The notes under the pieces: model-generated
What the model was told of the DNA's origin: nothing
Database searches by the model: none
The model's input: only the letters and a program-made list of their open reading frames with translations
Position numbers and translations under genes: made by a program
Shown here: piece by piece, positions 26,328 through 34,787 of the stretch
How positions within the stretch are numbered: position 1 is the first letter of the stretch
How the letters are laid out: every line of letters starts with the position of its first letter
Source of the DNA: Saprospiraceae bacterium
Lineage (GTDB): Bacteria > Bacteroidota > Bacteroidia > Chitinophagales > Saprospiraceae
Length of the DNA: 34,804 nucleotides
Assembly (NCBI GenBank): GCA_020631105.1
Contig: JAHDHW010000002.1
Location: 1-34,804 of the forward strand
Reading direction: 5' to 3'

Positions 26328-26388
26328 AACATTTACAGCATTTCGTTTAACCTTCTTAAGCGAACTAAGAAAGCTTAAAGTTCATAAT

Positions 26389-27426
26389 ATGGCAAAAAAT
26401 AAAGTACTCGTCACGGGCGGTTGTGGTTACATTGGAAGTCACACCATCGTAGATTTAATTGATAATGGCTTTGACGTAGTCTCTGTAGATAACTTAGGGA
26501 ACTCATACGAATCCGTAATGGATCAAATAGAAGCTATTACCGGAAGAAAAATTCAAAATTACGCGATTGATCTCTGTAACCTTGAGGATACCAAACAAAT
26601 TTTTGAGGATCATCCTGATATTGGTGGTGTGATTCATTTTGCAGCTTTGAAAAGTGTCGGAGAATCCGTCAATCAACCACTCCGTTATTTTAAGAACAAT
26701 CTCAATTCCTTACTGAACATTCTTGAATGTTGTCGGGATTATGGAGCAAATAGCTTTATCTTTTCAAGTAGTTGTTCGGTCTACGGAAATGCAAAGGAAT
26801 TGCCGGTGACCGAAGAAACCTTATTCGAAGAAGCAGAAAGCCCTTATGCAAGAACCAAACAGATAGGGGAGAAGATAACGATGGACTTCGCAGTGAATAA
26901 CCCTCAGGTGTCTTCCATTATGCTTCGATATTTTAACCCTGCCGGAGCGCACGAATCAAATCTTATCGGAGAACAACCAAAACAGATTGCGCTAAATCTG
27001 GTACCGGTAATCACCGAGACCGCTTCAGGACTAAGAGATCATATGATGGTTTTTGGAGATGATTATGATACGAGAGATGGGAGCTGCGTTCGTGATTATA
27101 TCCATGTAATGGATATTGCGAATGCGCATACAAAAGCGATTCAGTATTTGTTTGCGGAAAAGAACGATAAAAACTACGAAGTTTTCAACTTGGGGATTGG
27201 TGAAGGCGTCAGCGTTTTTGAAGCAATTAATGCTTTTGAGAAGGTGACCGGAGAATCTTTAAACTACAAAGTGGCTCCACGTAGAGAAGGAGATGTTATC
27301 GCAATTTATGCGAATAATGATAAGGCTAAACATAAACTCGGGTGGAATCCGAATCGTGGAATTGAAGACATTATGAAAACAGCCTGGGACTGGCAAGTAA
27401 AGCAGAATACATTGGCTAAAAGTTGA
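26389..27426 (+). CDS. galE: UDP-glucose 4-epimerase GalE
   Basis: 345 residues. Short-chain dehydrogenase-fold enzyme that interconverts UDP-glucose and UDP-galactose with bound NAD. The nucleotide loop is G10-G-C-G13-Y-I-G16 and the catalytic pair is Y153-x3-K157 (SPYARTK), with the SSSCSVYG serine region before it. HFAALKSVGESV, RYFNPAGAHES, VRDYIHVMDIANAH and a C-terminal GWNPNRGIEDI motif are those of GalE rather than other epimerases. Length matches the E. coli enzyme (338) closely. It provides galactose donors, which suits the glycosyltransferase genes across the divergent promoter. The gene is followed by a 234-bp gap that contains a probable small RNA gene. Confidence 0.97.
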   Translation: MAKNKVLVTGGCGYIGSHTIVDLIDNGFDVVSVDNLGNSYESVMDQIEAITGRKIQNYAIDLCNLEDTKQIFEDHPDIGGVIHFAALKSVGESVNQPLRYFKNNLNSLLNILECCRDYGANSFIFSSSCSVYGNAKELPVTEETLFEEAESPYARTKQIGEKITMDFAVNNPQVSSIMLRYFNPAGAHESNLIGEQPKQIALNLVPVITETASGLRDHMMVFGDDYDTRDGSCVRDYIHVMDIANAHTKAIQYLFAEKNDKNYEVFNLGIGEGVSVFEAINAFEKVTGESLNYKVAPRREGDVIAIYANNDKAKHKLGWNPNRGIEDIMKTAWDWQVKQNTLAKS

Positions 27427-27493
27427 TTTTGCTTAGCAAAAGGTATGAAAGCGGACCTGAACGGTAAGATTTTGTCCATAACAAGGTGTTATC

Positions 27494-27524
27494 TTGGCTG
27501 CCCTGCTTTTTTTTTGCATCTTTG
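27494..27524 (+). promoter_or_regulatory. Probable promoter of the candidate ncRNA
   Basis: TTG at 27494-27496 and CATCTTTG at 27517-27524 (one mismatch to TAnnTTTG) are 20 nt apart, the normal spacing of Bacteroidota promoters. It would start RNA near 27530. A run of nine T lies in the spacer, so part of it might instead be the tail of the galE transcript. Confidence 0.5.
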
Positions 27525-27530
27525 GTAAAC

Positions 27531-27644
27531 GGTCTCAGGTGGCCGAAAACAAACAATCTATGGGTAAAAGTTCGATGAGAACAGTCATAGGGTGTCCATA
27601 GTCTTGTTACCTTGTCGAGCCTACTCTCTCGACAAGGTTTTTTT
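27531..27644 (+). ncRNA. Candidate small structured RNA of about 110 nt (6S-like?)
   Basis: No reading frame of note covers this stretch, yet it has a promoter-like site just upstream and ends in a strong terminator. The body folds on paper into one long hairpin: 27552-27556 with 27604-27608 (AACAA/TTGTT), a small internal loop, then 27558-27563 with 27596-27601 (CTATGG/CCATAG), enclosing a GTTC/GAAC hairpin (27570-27582). CATAG at 27586-27590 competes for the same partner, so two folds are possible. A long rod with internal loops of this size would suit a 6S-type RNA, but I cannot confirm the family. It lacks the GGAAG-type apical loop of signal recognition particle RNA and is not a tRNA. 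Confidence 0.5.
27609..27644 (+). terminator. Intrinsic terminator of the candidate ncRNA
   Basis: An 11-bp perfect stem (27609-27619 with 27628-27638, ACCTTGTCGAG) with an 8-nt loop, followed on plus by seven T (27638-27644). There is no T run on the minus strand, so it serves the plus-strand transcript, 180 nt beyond the galE stop. Confidence 0.92.
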
Positions 27645-27660
27645 ATGACAAAGGGAATAA

Positions 27661-28254
27661 TTATTTTACTTTGGTTAAAACTGCCCGCTGATAACCACCT
27701 ATTGGGAAAGTACTGACAGCAGGAATATCTTCTCCTTGATACTTTTGATCTCCGGTAATACTGACAGGCTCTGAGCTTCCAAAAATAATTTCAAAAATGA
27801 TTTTATCTCCCCTCTTTTCATAAATGCTTAGAATTTGGCTGCCCATAACTTCATACCAGCAAAGCAATTTGTTGCCGTATAAATAAGATTCAAGAAGGAT
27901 ACTGTTTTTCTCATCAATTCGATATTGACCTTTATCGGTATCTATAAGCTCAAGCTCATAAGGACGACGTCCAGTTTCTTTGTCTTCACCATAGATGATT
28001 GCCCAGGTAAAGTTTGCGGAACTGTCCATCTGGGCAAGCTCCAATTCCATTGGTACATTCTGAACGACCTTATTGTCTTTAAATATTTTTAATGTTCCTT
28101 CCCAATCGCCTAACCAAGATTGCGGAAAAGGCAGACTGTCTGTCAGGGTGGCTTGCTCTGGTCTTGAAGGTAGATTAGTAGATTTTTTTTCATTTGACTC
28201 AGAACAAGCTGATAAAATGAAGCAAATCCAGCAAAAAATCGTAAAACGTTTCAT
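27661..28254 (-). CDS. Hypothetical lipoprotein
   Basis: 197 residues. The lipoprotein signal peptide (MKRFTIFCWICFILSA/C17) is followed by a Ser/Asn/Lys-rich tether and one compact beta-rich domain (about 45-197). That domain begins WLGDWEGTLKIFKD and holds PMELELAQM, WAIIYGED and YELELIDTDKGQYRIDE strands, a pattern that resembles lipocalin/calycin-like barrels, often seen in small Bacteroidota lipoproteins. I recognise no named family or catalytic motif. It diverges from the M1 peptidase gene (114-bp gap with a perfect palindrome) and converges on the ncRNA candidate. Confidence 0.8.
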   Translation of the reverse strand: MKRFTIFCWICFILSACSESNEKKSTNLPSRPEQATLTDSLPFPQSWLGDWEGTLKIFKDNKVVQNVPMELELAQMDSSANFTWAIIYGEDKETGRRPYELELIDTDKGQYRIDEKNSILLESYLYGNKLLCWYEVMGSQILSIYEKRGDKIIFEIIFGSSEPVSITGDQKYQGEDIPAVSTFPIGGYQRAVLTKVK

Positions 28255-28321
28255 AATCTTAGATTAAAATTCTTTTAAAGCATCCATATCTGGATTCGAA
28301 GTAGAGCGTTTCTTAGTTGTA

Positions 28322-28341
28322 GTATCGACAAAAGTCGATAC
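28322..28341. repeat. Perfect 8-bp inverted repeat in a divergent promoter region
   Basis: GTATCGAC and GTCGATAC (28322-28329 and 28334-28341) flank an AAAA centre. It lies 27 bp before the M1 peptidase start and 67 bp before the divergent lipoprotein gene. It could be a dimer-binding operator or an RNA hairpin in the peptidase leader. Confidence 0.5.
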
Positions 28342-28368
28342 GGAACTCAGCGAATAAAAAATAAAAAC

Positions 28369-31300
28369 ATGCGATACCCTTACCTATTGATGTTCGTATT
28401 TGTCCTTTGGACGCATCAGCTTTATGCACAGTCAGCATATTTTCAACAAGAAGTAAATGTCAAGCTCAATGTAACACTTAACGATGTAAATCATACACTG
28501 ACCGGAGATATTGAAATGGAGTATGTAAATAATTCTCCTGATGCACTCGATGAGATTTACATGCACCTATGGGCTAATGCCTATAAAAATCGACAGTCTG
28601 CTTTTAATCAACAAAAGCTTCGGCAGGGAAGCACCCGTTTTTACTTTGCAAAAGAGGAGGACTTAGGAAATTTTTCTGAGCTTAATTTCAAAGTGGATAA
28701 TTTGACTGTCGACTGGAATTATGATTCAGGTAATCCTGATATTGCTTTACTGAAATTGAATGAGCCGCTTCAACCAGGCGCCCGGATTAATATTACTACT
28801 CCGTTTCGCCTAAAGATTCCGGCGTCTTTTTCCCGATTGGGACATGTGGGACAATCTTACCAGATGACCCAATGGTACCCCAAGCCAGCAGTTTATGATA
28901 AGGATGGTTGGCATCCTATGCCTTATTTGGATATGGGAGAGTTTTATTCTGAGTTTGGAGATTATGAAGTTAATATTACGCTTCCTAAAAACTATGTCGT
29001 CGGAGCTACCGGAATGCTGCAAAATGAAGAAGAGTTCGAGTTTTTAGAGGAGCGCATTAAATATACCAATGAAGTATTGGAGTATGTTGATACCTTGCCT
29101 CCGACCAGTGTCTTCCCTGAGTCAGATTCCGGAACTAAGACCCTTCAGTTTTTAGCGGAGGATGTGCATGATTTTGCCTGGTTTGCAGATAAACGATTTT
29201 ATGTTCAGAAAAGTCAGGTCACTTTAGCTTCTGGCCGGAAGGTAGACACTTGGGTAATGTTTACGAATCAGGAAGCGGATATGTGGAAAGATGCGATCAA
29301 TTATGTTGATCGATCGGTAGCGTTTTATTCTGATAAGGTTGGAGAGTATCCTTATCCACAAGCTTCAGCAGTACAATCTGCATTGAGCGCAGGAGGCGGA
29401 ATGGAGTATCCTATGATCACCGTAATCGGATTGATGGGAACCCCTCAGTCTCTGGATGGGGTGATCACGCATGAAGTGGGACACAATTGGTTTTATGGTA
29501 TTCTTGCATTTAATGAGCGGGATCATGTTTGGATGGATGAAGGATTAAACTCCTACTATGATCATCGATACAACGATTTATATTATGAAACAGAAGGTAT
29601 AGAAGTACTTCCGGAAGGCCTGATGAAAAGTAGTGATCTTACTCAATTAGAAACTGCATATCTTTTTCAGGCACGACGTAATAAAGATCAGGCACCCGCA
29701 ACCCATTCGGATAAGTTTTTACCCATTAATTATTGGCTTGGCGGTTATGAAAAACCTGCGCAATTTTTTAAGATGACCGAAATGTATCTGGGGACCCCAG
29801 AGTTTGATCGGATCATGAAAAGCTTTTATAAGCAGTGGGCCTTCAAGCATCCACAACCAGAGGATTTACGACAGCATTTTGAATCCTCAACAGATAAAGA
29901 CTTAGACTGGCTCTTTGATGGTATGATCAACTCCAATGGTAAGATTGATTATGCGATTAAAGGAATCCAAAAAGGGAGTAAGTTGAAGCTAAGTATTTCT
30001 AATGAAGGAGATATTCGCTCACCATTTCCTGTGTCAGGAGTCAAAAACGGAGAAGTGGTACACACACAATGGTACGAAGGATTTGAAGGAACCAAAGAGG
30101 TTGATTTTGTCGCGGGGGATTATGACTTAGTTGTGATTGATCAAGAACATCATACCCTGGATATTGACCGTCGAAATAATAATATCAAAACCTCTGGCCC
30201 TTTTAAAACAGTGGAACCATTTCGCTTGAAATTCCTAAGTGGGATTGAAAATTCGAAAAAAACAACACTTTATTGGCTGCCATTGCCAACCTATAATGCT
30301 TATGATGAATTAATGCTAGGAGCGGTGTTTTACAATACTTCATTGCCAGCGAATAAGTTTGAATTCTCCGTGGCTCCAATGTATGCTACCGGATCAAAAG
30401 ATATTGTTGGCTTGGCTAATTTCAAGTACAATATCTTTCCGAAAAGTGAAAAATTAAATCGGGTCTCTTTTGATCTCGCCCTAAAACGATACAATTATAA
30501 TTATATCGAGCGGGATGATTATCACCTAAATTATAATCGAATTAGCCCGGGTATTACACTTAAATTCGGGGGCAAGAATGCCTCTCCAATAAGGCAAACT
30601 TTAAGTGCGAGAGCAATCCTGATTTGGGATGAAGTTGCAGAACGGGATACTTCCGGAACTTACCTGGGGAATGAGTTGGAGGATTCCAAAATATTCCGCT
30701 TAACGTACCAATTACGTAATCGAAAAGCTCCTAATCCATATGCTTTACAAGTGCAATTGGAGCAACAAAATTATACTTCATTTACCGGAGATCAGAATTA
30801 TTTGAAAGCATCGTTGACTTTCAAAAATGCTTTTACCTATAAACCTGGGCGGGCAATTTATATTCGATTATTTGCTGGTGCTTTTTTACAGAATTCTCGC
30901 CGAAATGCGGGGAACGTTTCAAACCGTGGAACACGTGGAACTTTTGCGCTTACTTCGCAAGGGTTTAATGATTATGCTTATGATCGGTTATATCTTGGTC
31001 GAAGCGAGCAAGACGGGCTTTGGTCGCAACAAATCAATATCCAGGATGGGGGTATGAAAAATGCTTTTGGAAGTGCTTACTCTATTGGACAAAGTAATAG
31101 TTTTATTTTCTCGTGTAATATCAAAGCGGATCTTCCTCGTCGATTACCACTGGGGCTACCGTTAAAACCCTACTTCGATTTTGGTTACTTTGATAATGCT
31201 ACCCCCTTAGGTAATGATGCGGAGTTTAATGATCAGTTTTTGTGGAGTGGAGGACTTATGCTTGACTTTTTTGATGGTCGATTAGGGTTTTATTTCCCGC

Positions 31301-31425
31301 TACTTAACTCCAGTAATATGGATATTCCTTATGCCGATAAGGATAATTATTGGGGAAGAGTAACGTTTAATATTGATTTCAAAAGAATGAATCCCTGGGA
31401 TATTGTTGATGGATTAGAATTCTAG
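28369..31425 (+). CDS. M1-family metallopeptidase fused to a probable outer-membrane beta-barrel
   Basis: 1018 residues. Signal peptide (to about LYAQ), an N-terminal beta saddle (about 25-230), and a gluzincin catalytic domain with GGGMEYP (substrate N-terminus binding) and the zinc motif H368-E369-V-G-H372 with E391 after 18 residues (WMDEGLN). Then follow a helical domain and, from about residue 617, some 400 residues of alternating polar/hydrophobic strands ending in Phe, as expected of a beta-barrel inserted by BAM. Canonical M1 aminopeptidases are soluble, so the barrel would display the enzyme on the outer membrane. It should cut N-terminal residues from peptides, but specificity is unknown. 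Its stop overlaps that of the convergent M16 gene in CTAG. Confidence 0.88.
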   Translation: MRYPYLLMFVFVLWTHQLYAQSAYFQQEVNVKLNVTLNDVNHTLTGDIEMEYVNNSPDALDEIYMHLWANAYKNRQSAFNQQKLRQGSTRFYFAKEEDLGNFSELNFKVDNLTVDWNYDSGNPDIALLKLNEPLQPGARINITTPFRLKIPASFSRLGHVGQSYQMTQWYPKPAVYDKDGWHPMPYLDMGEFYSEFGDYEVNITLPKNYVVGATGMLQNEEEFEFLEERIKYTNEVLEYVDTLPPTSVFPESDSGTKTLQFLAEDVHDFAWFADKRFYVQKSQVTLASGRKVDTWVMFTNQEADMWKDAINYVDRSVAFYSDKVGEYPYPQASAVQSALSAGGGMEYPMITVIGLMGTPQSLDGVITHEVGHNWFYGILAFNERDHVWMDEGLNSYYDHRYNDLYYETEGIEVLPEGLMKSSDLTQLETAYLFQARRNKDQAPATHSDKFLPINYWLGGYEKPAQFFKMTEMYLGTPEFDRIMKSFYKQWAFKHPQPEDLRQHFESSTDKDLDWLFDGMINSNGKIDYAIKGIQKGSKLKLSISNEGDIRSPFPVSGVKNGEVVHTQWYEGFEGTKEVDFVAGDYDLVVIDQEHHTLDIDRRNNNIKTSGPFKTVEPFRLKFLSGIENSKKTTLYWLPLPTYNAYDELMLGAVFYNTSLPANKFEFSVAPMYATGSKDIVGLANFKYNIFPKSEKLNRVSFDLALKRYNYNYIERDDYHLNYNRISPGITLKFGGKNASPIRQTLSARAILIWDEVAERDTSGTYLGNELEDSKIFRLTYQLRNRKAPNPYALQVQLEQQNYTSFTGDQNYLKASLTFKNAFTYKPGRAIYIRLFAGAFLQNSRRNAGNVSNRGTRGTFALTSQGFNDYAYDRLYLGRSEQDGLWSQQINIQDGGMKNAFGSAYSIGQSNSFIFSCNIKADLPRRLPLGLPLKPYFDFGYFDNATPLGNDAEFNDQFLWSGGLMLDFFDGRLGFYFPLLNSSNMDIPYADKDNYWGRVTFNIDFKRMNPWDIVDGLEF

Positions 31426-32666
31426 GTGGTGGACTCTGCCAAATATTGCAGTTCAGAGCAATTTTCGCGAAGTAGAAATTTATTAGCTACGCGATGAATA
31501 TCGTCTACGGTCAACTTGCGATAAAAGTCAACTTCCTGATTGATCAGGTCCGCATCCCCAAGTAGCTCGAAAAATGCAATATTGATCGCCTTATTAAGGA
31601 TGCTTGCTTCGGAGAATACCAGGGTACTTTCGACCTTGTTTTTAAATTTTTGTAATTCTTGTTCGCTGATCCTTTGCGCTCTGAGTAGCTCGAGTTCCTG
31701 CCAAATGGCGGCTTCCGCCGCATCCAGGCTAACGCCTTCCGCTGGTCGACCTTCGATGATTAGCAATCCCGGTTCGATATTACCAGAGACATAAGCATCA
31801 ATTTGAGAAAAGAGCTTTCTTTCTTTTAGGAGTTTTCGGTAAAGACGGGAAGACTTTCCGTTACAAAGAACATCCGAAAGAATGTCTACAGCATAATAAT
31901 CCTTATCATCTCGACCGGGTATATGAAAGGCCATGTATAAAGCATCAAGCGGAACGTTCGTTCGATGCTTGATTTGATTAAATTGCACTTGAGGGGGTTC
32001 TGCTTGAAAGTTTCGTTGCGGAGGATTGCCTTTCGGAATATCACCAAACCACTTTTCAACCATTTCTTTTATCTCCGCTACTTTTACATTTCCGGCAATG
32101 ACGAGTATAGCATTATTAGGACAGTAGAATTTTTCATAAAAGGCTTTTACATCCTTTAATTTTGCTTTTTGGATGTGAATGAGTTCTTTTCCAATCGTAG
32201 GCCAGCGATAAGGATGAACCTTATAAGCAAGGTCTGTTAATAAGTGCCATACATCGCCATATGGCTGATTTAGGCAAGTTTCCTTGAATTCTTCTACTAC
32301 TACTTTTCGCTGGACTTTTAGATTTTTTTTGTTGACTTCCAGGTTTATCATTCGATCAGACTCCAGCCAAAGAATGGTTTCCAGATTTTCAATAGGAACG
32401 ATGTCATAGTAATTAGTAATGTCACTATTGGTGAATGCATTATTCTCTCCTCCTGCTTCCTGAACTGGAATGTCAAAGTCCGGAGCATGTTTGGACCCAC
32501 TAAACATCAAATGCTCGAATAAATGTGCAAAGCCGGTCTTGTCCGGTGCTTCATCTTTAGCTCCCACATTATAGAGTACGTTGACGGCGGCCATTGGAGT
32601 GCTATGGTCCTCGTGTACAATTACACGTAATCCGTTGTCAAGTATAAATCTGGAGAATTTGATCAA
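31422..32666 (-). CDS. M16-family zinc peptidase (insulinase/MPP-like)
   Basis: 414 residues. The inverse zinc motif H48-L-F-E51-H52 (FAHLFEHLMFSGS) and a downstream acidic segment EEFKE (125-129) that supplies the third ligand define an active M16 subunit. FTNSDITNYYDIVP, WLESDRM and FYCPNNAILVIAGNV are usual for bacterial members. The C-terminal half is the non-catalytic M16 fold. No signal peptide is seen, so it may be cytoplasmic or exported by other means. In many Bacteroidota an active M16 gene is paired with an inactive one; here no partner is adjacent, so it may pair with a distant subunit or act as a homodimer. Its stop overlaps the M1 gene. Confidence 0.92.
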   Translation of the reverse strand: MIKFSRFILDNGLRVIVHEDHSTPMAAVNVLYNVGAKDEAPDKTGFAHLFEHLMFSGSKHAPDFDIPVQEAGGENNAFTNSDITNYYDIVPIENLETILWLESDRMINLEVNKKNLKVQRKVVVEEFKETCLNQPYGDVWHLLTDLAYKVHPYRWPTIGKELIHIQKAKLKDVKAFYEKFYCPNNAILVIAGNVKVAEIKEMVEKWFGDIPKGNPPQRNFQAEPPQVQFNQIKHRTNVPLDALYMAFHIPGRDDKDYYAVDILSDVLCNGKSSRLYRKLLKERKLFSQIDAYVSGNIEPGLLIIEGRPAEGVSLDAAEAAIWQELELLRAQRISEQELQKFKNKVESTLVFSEASILNKAINIAFFELLGDADLINQEVDFYRKLTVDDIHRVANKFLLRENCSELQYLAESTT

Positions 32667-32891
32667 GTTAGTAGCTTTTGATAGATGAAAAGGTCTGCGA
32701 AATTACTGGTTTTGTGCTGGCTTTGCAAGCATTATTTTTTTGGAAGAGCGGATGCGTGAAAAAAATATTTTTCGGTGATTATGTAATCGTGGACTTTTTA
32801 TCATCCATTGATAAACTATTCTTAACAAGTAGCTCAGGAGGAATTGCTTAATTGTCATTTCGATTGACTATTTACACAAAACATTGAAGTT

Positions 32892-34787
32892 ATGAAAACG
32901 ATTTACGCTCTTCTTATTTTTTTTATTGGTAGCCTGAATATTCAGGCTGCTGAGGATCCTAAGGATGTGAAATCTTCGATAAAAGAGGTAACGGTATTTG
33001 CGAAGGGAGCGCAAGTGAACCGTAATGCCAAGGCCAGAATTCCTGCAGGGAATTCGTTGATTCTTTTCAGCGGCATCGCTCCGGGAATAGATAAAAATAG
33101 TATCCAGGTAAAAGCTGAAGGAGACTTCGTAGTGCTGTCGGTGACGCATCGGCTTAATCATTTTGAGAGCCCTTTAGAGACGAGTAAAATTAGTCAATTA
33201 ATCAATCAGAGAGATACCTTACAGGTTAAAATTGATGATGAAAACATGCTGATGCAAGTGCTCGGCGAGGAAGAATCGCTTATCCTGACTAATAAGAATT
33301 TATCTGGAAAGGAAAAAGGAGTAGATATTGATCAATTGAAAGAAACAGCTGCTTTCTATCGCTCTCGGTTGAAATCAATCCGCCTGGAAAAACTTCGCCT
33401 CGCTAGAAAATTAAAAGGGCTACGGATAGACTTGGGAAAGCTAAATAATCAACTCGCTGAGCTTAATGTCACTGAGAAAAAGATAACCAGTGAAATCTTG
33501 GTTGCCATCAATTCTGAACGATCTACCCAAGGGGATTTTACGATTAGTTATCTGGTGCCAAACGCGGGATGGACACCCCACTATGATTTTAGAGTAAAGG
33601 ACATTAATAATCCTGTACAGCTAGCCTATAAGGCTAAAGTTTATCAAAACTCCGGTGAATCCTGGGAGAAAGTTAACTTGACTTTGTCAACGGGAGATCC
33701 GTCTTTGACAGGACAGAAACCAACCTTAAACCCCTGGCGTCTTGATTTTTACAACCCGTATGCTTACCAAAAGAACCAGTACTCTAATGATCAGTCTCTT
33801 GGTAATTATAACCCAAATGTCCGACGAGTAAATGGTGTGATTACAGATGGGGAAACTGGTGAGGCACTAATTGGGGCTAGTGTTTTTATTAAAGAAACGG
33901 GCACTGGGACGGTAACTGATTTTGATGGACGTTATGCTTTAGATGTTCCGGCTTACGGCAAAACACTAGTTATTTCTTATACTGGATATTCAAATACAGA
34001 GGTGGCGATCAGTCAAAGTAATATGAGCTTATCCTTGCAGGGAGGAGTATTGCTAGAGTCTGTTGTGGTAACAGGGTATGCTGGTCAATCCAAATTGAAA
34101 AGCCTTTTTAAGAAAAAAGATAGAAAGCAGAGTCGCGAAGAGATTATTTCGAAAGCGATCCCTATTGAAGAGGTTGAAAAAGCTACTAGTGTATCATTCA
34201 AGATTGAGTTGCCATATGATATTCCGACTGATGGAAAACCCTATGATGTAAGTATTAAGCAGCATGAGCTTGAAGCATATTATGAATATTACTGTGCACC
34301 TAAGTTGGATGAGGATGCATTCCTTACGGCTTTGGTGACGGGATGGGAAGAATATAATTTGTTAAGTGGTCAAGCGAGTTTATTCTTTGAAGGGACTTAC
34401 CTCGGGAAGTCTTACCTCGATGTACAAAGTGTAAACGATACTTTAGAACTTTCATTAGGTAGGGACAAAAATATTGTTGTAAAACGAACCCGGAAAAAAC
34501 AGCAAACGAAAAAGAAATTTCTTAGTGGTAAACGGGTAGATACCCGTTCCTGGGACATCGAAGTACGAAATAAGAAAAAAGCGAATATCAATATTGTTAT
34601 TGAAGATCAAATTCCTATTGCAATCAATAACGAAATAGAAATCGAACATTCTTTTGATAGGGCAGCATTCGATAAGGATTCCGGTATCCTGACCTGGAAG
34701 TTTACGCTACCTACGCAGCAGACGAAGAAATTGGATTTTAAGTATACGGTTAAATACCCTAAGAAAGAACAGGTGCGGTTGGAGTAA
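32892..34787 (+). CDS. DUF4139 (MuiA-like) protein with an inserted TonB-receptor-type regulatory domain
   Basis: 631 residues. Signal peptide (MKTIYALLIFFIGSLNIQAA); DUF4140-like start (30-130, SSIKEVTVFAKGAQVNRNAKA); coiled-coil (about 145-200, Leu/Lys/Glu-rich); DUF4139 beta domain (from about 212, DFTISYLVPNAGWTPHYDFR) that is broken at about 310 and resumes at about 432 (SVSFKIELPYDIPTDGK) to the end. The break holds a carboxypeptidase-regulatory-like domain (312-385, RRVNGVITDGETGEALIGAS, DFDGRYALDVP, ISYTGYS) and then LLESVVVTGY (387-396), the sequence that opens the plug of SusC-type TonB-dependent receptors. No receptor barrel follows. The DUF4139 family is implicated in mucoidy control in other phyla, but the function here is unknown. 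Divergent from the M16 gene. Confidence 0.85.
   Translation: MKTIYALLIFFIGSLNIQAAEDPKDVKSSIKEVTVFAKGAQVNRNAKARIPAGNSLILFSGIAPGIDKNSIQVKAEGDFVVLSVTHRLNHFESPLETSKISQLINQRDTLQVKIDDENMLMQVLGEEESLILTNKNLSGKEKGVDIDQLKETAAFYRSRLKSIRLEKLRLARKLKGLRIDLGKLNNQLAELNVTEKKITSEILVAINSERSTQGDFTISYLVPNAGWTPHYDFRVKDINNPVQLAYKAKVYQNSGESWEKVNLTLSTGDPSLTGQKPTLNPWRLDFYNPYAYQKNQYSNDQSLGNYNPNVRRVNGVITDGETGEALIGASVFIKETGTGTVTDFDGRYALDVPAYGKTLVISYTGYSNTEVAISQSNMSLSLQGGVLLESVVVTGYAGQSKLKSLFKKKDRKQSREEIISKAIPIEEVEKATSVSFKIELPYDIPTDGKPYDVSIKQHELEAYYEYYCAPKLDEDAFLTALVTGWEEYNLLSGQASLFFEGTYLGKSYLDVQSVNDTLELSLGRDKNIVVKRTRKKQQTKKKFLSGKRVDTRSWDIEVRNKKKANINIVIEDQIPIAINNEIEIEHSFDRAAFDKDSGILTWKFTLPTQQTKKLDFKYTVKYPKKEQVRLE

Noticed and set aside
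27427-27441. Small hairpin (TTTTGCT/AGCAAAA) right after the galE stop as its terminator
   Set aside because: Stem of six or seven weak pairs with a tiny loop and no following T run.
27445-27528. 27-codon open frame after galE (MKADLNGK start)
   Set aside because: Its late codons read through the T9 run and the promoter-like site of the RNA candidate; there is no ribosome signal and no sign of a family.
27531-27644. Signal recognition particle RNA
   Set aside because: Size fits, but the conserved GGAAG-type apical loop is absent.
32777-32788. GATTA-TG-TAATC dyad upstream of the DUF4139 gene
   Set aside because: Only five bases per arm in AT-rich DNA; likely by chance.
32868-33161. 97-codon minus-strand frame
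   Set aside because: Antisense to the start of the DUF4139 gene, with basic, low-quality composition.
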